Source: Synergistaceae bacterium UBA4088
GTDB taxonomy: Bacteria; Synergistota; Synergistia; Synergistales; Thermovirgaceae
Assembly: GCA_002382605.1 (NCBI GenBank)
Contig: DFYG01000005.1
Span: forward strand, 1 to 25,632
Direction: 5' to 3'
Length of the DNA: 25,632 bases
Of this stretch, positions 23,475 to 25,632 are shown one piece after another. The notes below the pieces were generated by a model. The model made no database searches. It was not told the DNA's origin and was given only the letters and a program-made list of their open reading frames with translations. A program made the translations under genes and the position numbers. How positions within the stretch are numbered: the stretch's first letter is position 1; every line of letters begins with the position of its first letter.

Positions 23475-24557
23475 TTAATAGGTCCCGGAGTCTGTAACTC
23501 CGTTCCCATCCAGTGACAAAGTCCTTTGATCCGATACCTGATCGCCAGAATATTCGAGTCCCAGGCAGTCATAGCCGTTACGGGTTGCCTTGCGCCCCCT
23601 TGGAGTTCTTTCAATAAACCCTTTTTGAATAAGAAATGGTTCGTAGATATCTTCGATAGTCTGGGCTTCTTCATTAAGGGCAGCTGAAAGTGTCGAAAGT
23701 CCGACAGGCCCACCGCCGAAAAGATCGATCAGGGCAAGGAGATATCTTCGATCCCGTTCATCCATTCCAGCGGAATCGACTCCAAGCATGTTCAACGCTG
23801 TCCGGGCCAGATTGACATCGATTGAGGGTGCGCTCCGGACTTCAGCCACATCACGGATCCTTCGAAGCAGACGAAGGGCGACCCGGGGAGTGCCCCTTGC
23901 GCTTCTGGCTATTACAAGAGCCGCTTCATTTGATATATCGATGGACAGAAGACGGGCCCCTCTGGAAATTATGGTTGAAACGTCATCAGGTGAATAAAGC
24001 TCAAGTTGCTCGACTATTCCGAACCTCGCCCGGAGCGGGGATGTCAGCAGGCCCAGCCGCGTTGTTGCTCCCACGAGCGTAAAAGGTGGAAGTTGAAGGC
24101 GAATGTTTCTCGCAAGCGGTCCTTTTCCGACTATTATGTCAAGAAAGAAATCTTCCATTCCGGGGTAAAGAACCTCCTCGACCGCAGGTGAAAGCCGGTG
24201 AATTTCATCAATGAAAAGAACATCGTTGGGTTGAAGGTTCGAAAGAATGGCAGCGAGATCACCAGCCCTTTCAAGCGCCGGCCCGGAAGTAACCCTGAAT
24301 TGTCCGCCCATTTCGTTTGCTATGATCCCGGCAAGTGTTGTTTTGCCCAAGCCGGGGGGGCCGTAAAACAGGCAATGGTCCAGGGGTTCGCTGCGTTTCC
24401 TGGCTGCCTGTATGTAAATACCGAGCTTGTTTTTGAGGTCACCCTGTCCAATGAACTCGACGAGGCGGCCGGGTCTGAAGCCAGAGATCTCCTCTTCTGC
24501 TTCTGCTTCTGCTTTTTCCGCTAGGGGGGTATGCAGATCTTCAGGGGTTTCCTTCAA
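23475..24557 (-). CDS. ruvB: Holliday junction branch migration ATPase RuvB
   Basis: RuvB forms hexameric AAA+ rings that pull DNA through the RuvA-bound Holliday junction. The 360-residue protein has LVEFIGQ, Walker A GPPGLGKT at 66-73, Walker B DEIH at 117-120, sensor GATTR at 163-167, the arginine-finger region SPLRARFG, and a winged-helix C-terminus with [20 protein letters not shown]. The gene begins with TTG at 24557, preceded by GAGGTG; the next methionine is deep in the ATPase domain. An acidic N-terminal run ([11 protein letters not shown]) comes from three hexanucleotide repeats. The last 20 or so residues after GLEYSGD are a poorly conserved tail. The start is nine bases after the end of ruvA. 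Confidence 0.96.
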   Translation of the reverse strand: MKETPEDLHTPLAEKAEAEAEEEISGFRPGRLVEFIGQGDLKNKLGIYIQAARKRSEPLDHCLFYGPPGLGKTTLAGIIANEMGGQFRVTSGPALERAGDLAAILSNLQPNDVLFIDEIHRLSPAVEEVLYPGMEDFFLDIIVGKGPLARNIRLQLPPFTLVGATTRLGLLTSPLRARFGIVEQLELYSPDDVSTIISRGARLLSIDISNEAALVIARSARGTPRVALRLLRRIRDVAEVRSAPSIDVNLARTALNMLGVDSAGMDERDRRYLLALIDLFGGGPVGLSTLSAALNEEAQTIEDIYEPFLIQKGFIERTPRGRKATRNGYDCLGLEYSGDQVSDQRTLSLDGNGVTDSGTY

Positions 24558-24566
24558 AAGAACACC

Positions 24567-25169
24567 TCAGTTTCTTCGTAATTCGCTCAGGGCTTCGCGA
24601 AGAAGATCTTCAGGCGACCCGGGCAGTTCGCCGAGTCTGGCCAGAACCCTCAGAACAGCGGGGCGGGCCTCGCCTCTTGTAAACCCGAGCGATTCAAGTG
24701 CCTGATATACGAACTGGACCTGTTCTCCGCTATCTGTAGCAACCATGTCGGAGATGACCCCAAAACCGGTTTTCTCGATATTTTGTTTTAACTCAAAACA
24801 AAGTCTTTCCGCTGTTTTTTTCCCTACCCCGGGAACCTGGCAGAGAAGGCTGCTGTTCCCTGAAGTTATGGAGTTGATTATCTCATTGAATTCCAGGGTG
24901 CGCATTATGGCGATCGCGACTTTTGCCCCCACGCCCCTGACCTTCAGCAAAAGCTGAAAAAGAAGTCTTTCATTTTCTTCCATAAACCCGAATAGTGAGG
25001 GGCCTGAATCGTTTATCTGAAGACAGGTAAGCACTTTAATAGTTCTCTCAAGGACCGCCTCATTGGAAACGCTCTTCGAACACATAAGGAAAAAGCCGAT
25101 CCCTCCGACTTCAATCCCTATTCCTTCGTTTTCGATTCTGGACAACTTGCCCTCCAGACTATAGAGCAA
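24567..25169 (-). CDS. ruvA: Holliday junction DNA helicase subunit RuvA
   Basis: RuvA binds the four-way junction as a tetramer and loads RuvB. The 200-residue protein opens with an OB-fold domain (LYSLEGKLSRIENEGIGIEV), followed by two helix-hairpin-helix motifs: KVRGVGAKVAIAIM and VPGVGKKTAERLCFEL (112-127). A linker leads to a small C-terminal domain that contacts RuvB (FVYQALESLGFTRGEARPAV). Both possible starts are TTG: 25175, which overlaps the ruvC stop, and 25169, which has GGTGA six bases upstream and fits the usual RuvA N-terminal length. I chose 25169. It lies in the ruvC-ruvA-ruvB run. Confidence 0.95.
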   Translation of the reverse strand: MLYSLEGKLSRIENEGIGIEVGGIGFFLMCSKSVSNEAVLERTIKVLTCLQINDSGPSLFGFMEENERLLFQLLLKVRGVGAKVAIAIMRTLEFNEIINSITSGNSSLLCQVPGVGKKTAERLCFELKQNIEKTGFGVISDMVATDSGEQVQFVYQALESLGFTRGEARPAVLRVLARLGELPGSPEDLLREALSELRRN

Positions 25170-25171
25170 TC

Positions 25172-25632
25172 TCAATCACCGCTTTTCGTTTTCTTCTGGA
25201 AATCCCATAGGGCTAGCCCGGTAACAGCTATTGCCAGGGCATCTGCGGCATCGTCCTGGCACGGCACACTTCCCATATCCAAAATTCTGGAGATCATCTG
25301 CTGCACCTGTATCTTTTCGGCCCTTCCGTTCCCGCAGACAGACATTTTAACTTCCGCTGGCTTGGGTTCAACTAAAAATATTTTATGCCTGGCGGCCAAA
25401 AGAAGCATAGTGCCGCGGATCTGAAATACGTATTCGGCGGTAGTCGAATTTCTCCCAAAAAAAAGCCGTTCTACAGAAAGCAGGTCAGGATTTAATTCCG
25501 AGATCAGAGAATCGACACGGTCAAAAAGATAAAGTATTCTTTCCTCCATCGGATCCCTTGATGAAGTGAAAAGACACCCATAAGGGCCTGCCGAATATTT
25601 TGCTCCCTGCTGGAAAACAACACCGTAACCCA
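25172..25632 (-). CDS. ruvC: Holliday junction resolvase RuvC (N-terminus cut by window edge)
   Basis: RuvC nicks the RuvAB-bound Holliday junction symmetrically to resolve it. The minus-strand frame enters from the right edge, reading GYGVVFQQGAKYSAGPYGC, the part that normally follows the first catalytic aspartate (IDPG..RTGYG), so only about a dozen N-terminal residues are missing. The rest has the catalytic glutamate in SVERLFFGRN, EPKPAEVKMSVCGNGRAEK, and the paired aspartates in CQDDAADALAIAV. The ATG at 25549 is internal and not the start. The stop is next to the TTG start of ruvA. No N-terminal motif or promoter can be judged here because the sequence ends. Confidence 0.93.
   Translation of the reverse strand, partial: GYGVVFQQGAKYSAGPYGCLFTSSRDPMEERILYLFDRVDSLISELNPDLLSVERLFFGRNSTTAEYVFQIRGTMLLLAARHKIFLVEPKPAEVKMSVCGNGRAEKIQVQQMISRILDMGSVPCQDDAADALAIAVTGLALWDFQKKTKSGD

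Noticed and set aside
23450..23713. N-terminal extension of the SpoIID-type protein by 88 residues
   Set aside because: It overlaps the end of ruvB, would bury the signal peptide, and the ATG at 23449 has a good ribosome site.

Overview
The window is dense bacterial chromosome with about 22 genes and no gene-free stretch above 300 bases. All but two genes lie on the minus strand, so transcription runs mostly from right to left. I see no tRNA, rRNA, CRISPR array, insertion sequence or prophage gene. The combination of a full histidine-degradation operon with a long-form urocanate hydratase, AMMECR1/LigB/radical SAM genes, a SpoIID-like protein beside ruvCAB-queA, and dxs-tlyA-nadK-recN suggests an anaerobic, amino-acid-fermenting bacterium. 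Synergistota is my best guess. This is inferred from gene content and was not tested by database search.

Region A (25632 to 20955, minus): ruvC (N-terminus cut by the window edge), ruvA, ruvB, a SpoIID/LytB-type peptidoglycan lytic transglycosylase and queA form one tightly packed operon for Holliday-junction processing, wall remodelling and queuosine synthesis. Region B (20958 to 17981): a small winged-helix protein on the plus strand converges on queA. It diverges from a three-gene minus-strand module made of a LigB/MEMO-like protein, AMMECR1 and a radical SAM enzyme (AmmeMemoRadiSam genes).

Region C (17923 to 12122, minus): hutH, hutU, a remnant of ftcD, hutI and fchA. These convert histidine to urocanate, imidazolone propionate and formiminoglutamate. 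The formiminotransferase that should pass the formimino group to tetrahydrofolate is reduced to about 85 codons, while the cyclodeaminase that uses its product is intact. Region D (12125 to 6733, minus): mltG, tldD, ftsK and thiN follow with overlapping or almost touching ends, so catabolic and housekeeping genes appear to be co-transcribed.

Region E (6730 to 6396): plus-strand rpmB (zinc-ribbon L28) converges on thiN over a shared hairpin terminator and diverges from xseB through interleaved promoters. Region F (6395 to 1, minus): xseB, ispA, dxs, tlyA, nadK and recN (C-terminus cut by the window edge), a common bacterial order. ispA and dxs serve isoprenoid synthesis; the others serve DNA repair, rRNA methylation and NADP synthesis. 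No arginine repressor lies between nadK and recN.

The most interesting observations are the internally deleted ftcD in an otherwise complete hut operon, the AMMECR1/LigB/radical SAM module with its divergent winged-helix neighbour, and the 110-base overlap of dxs with tlyA.
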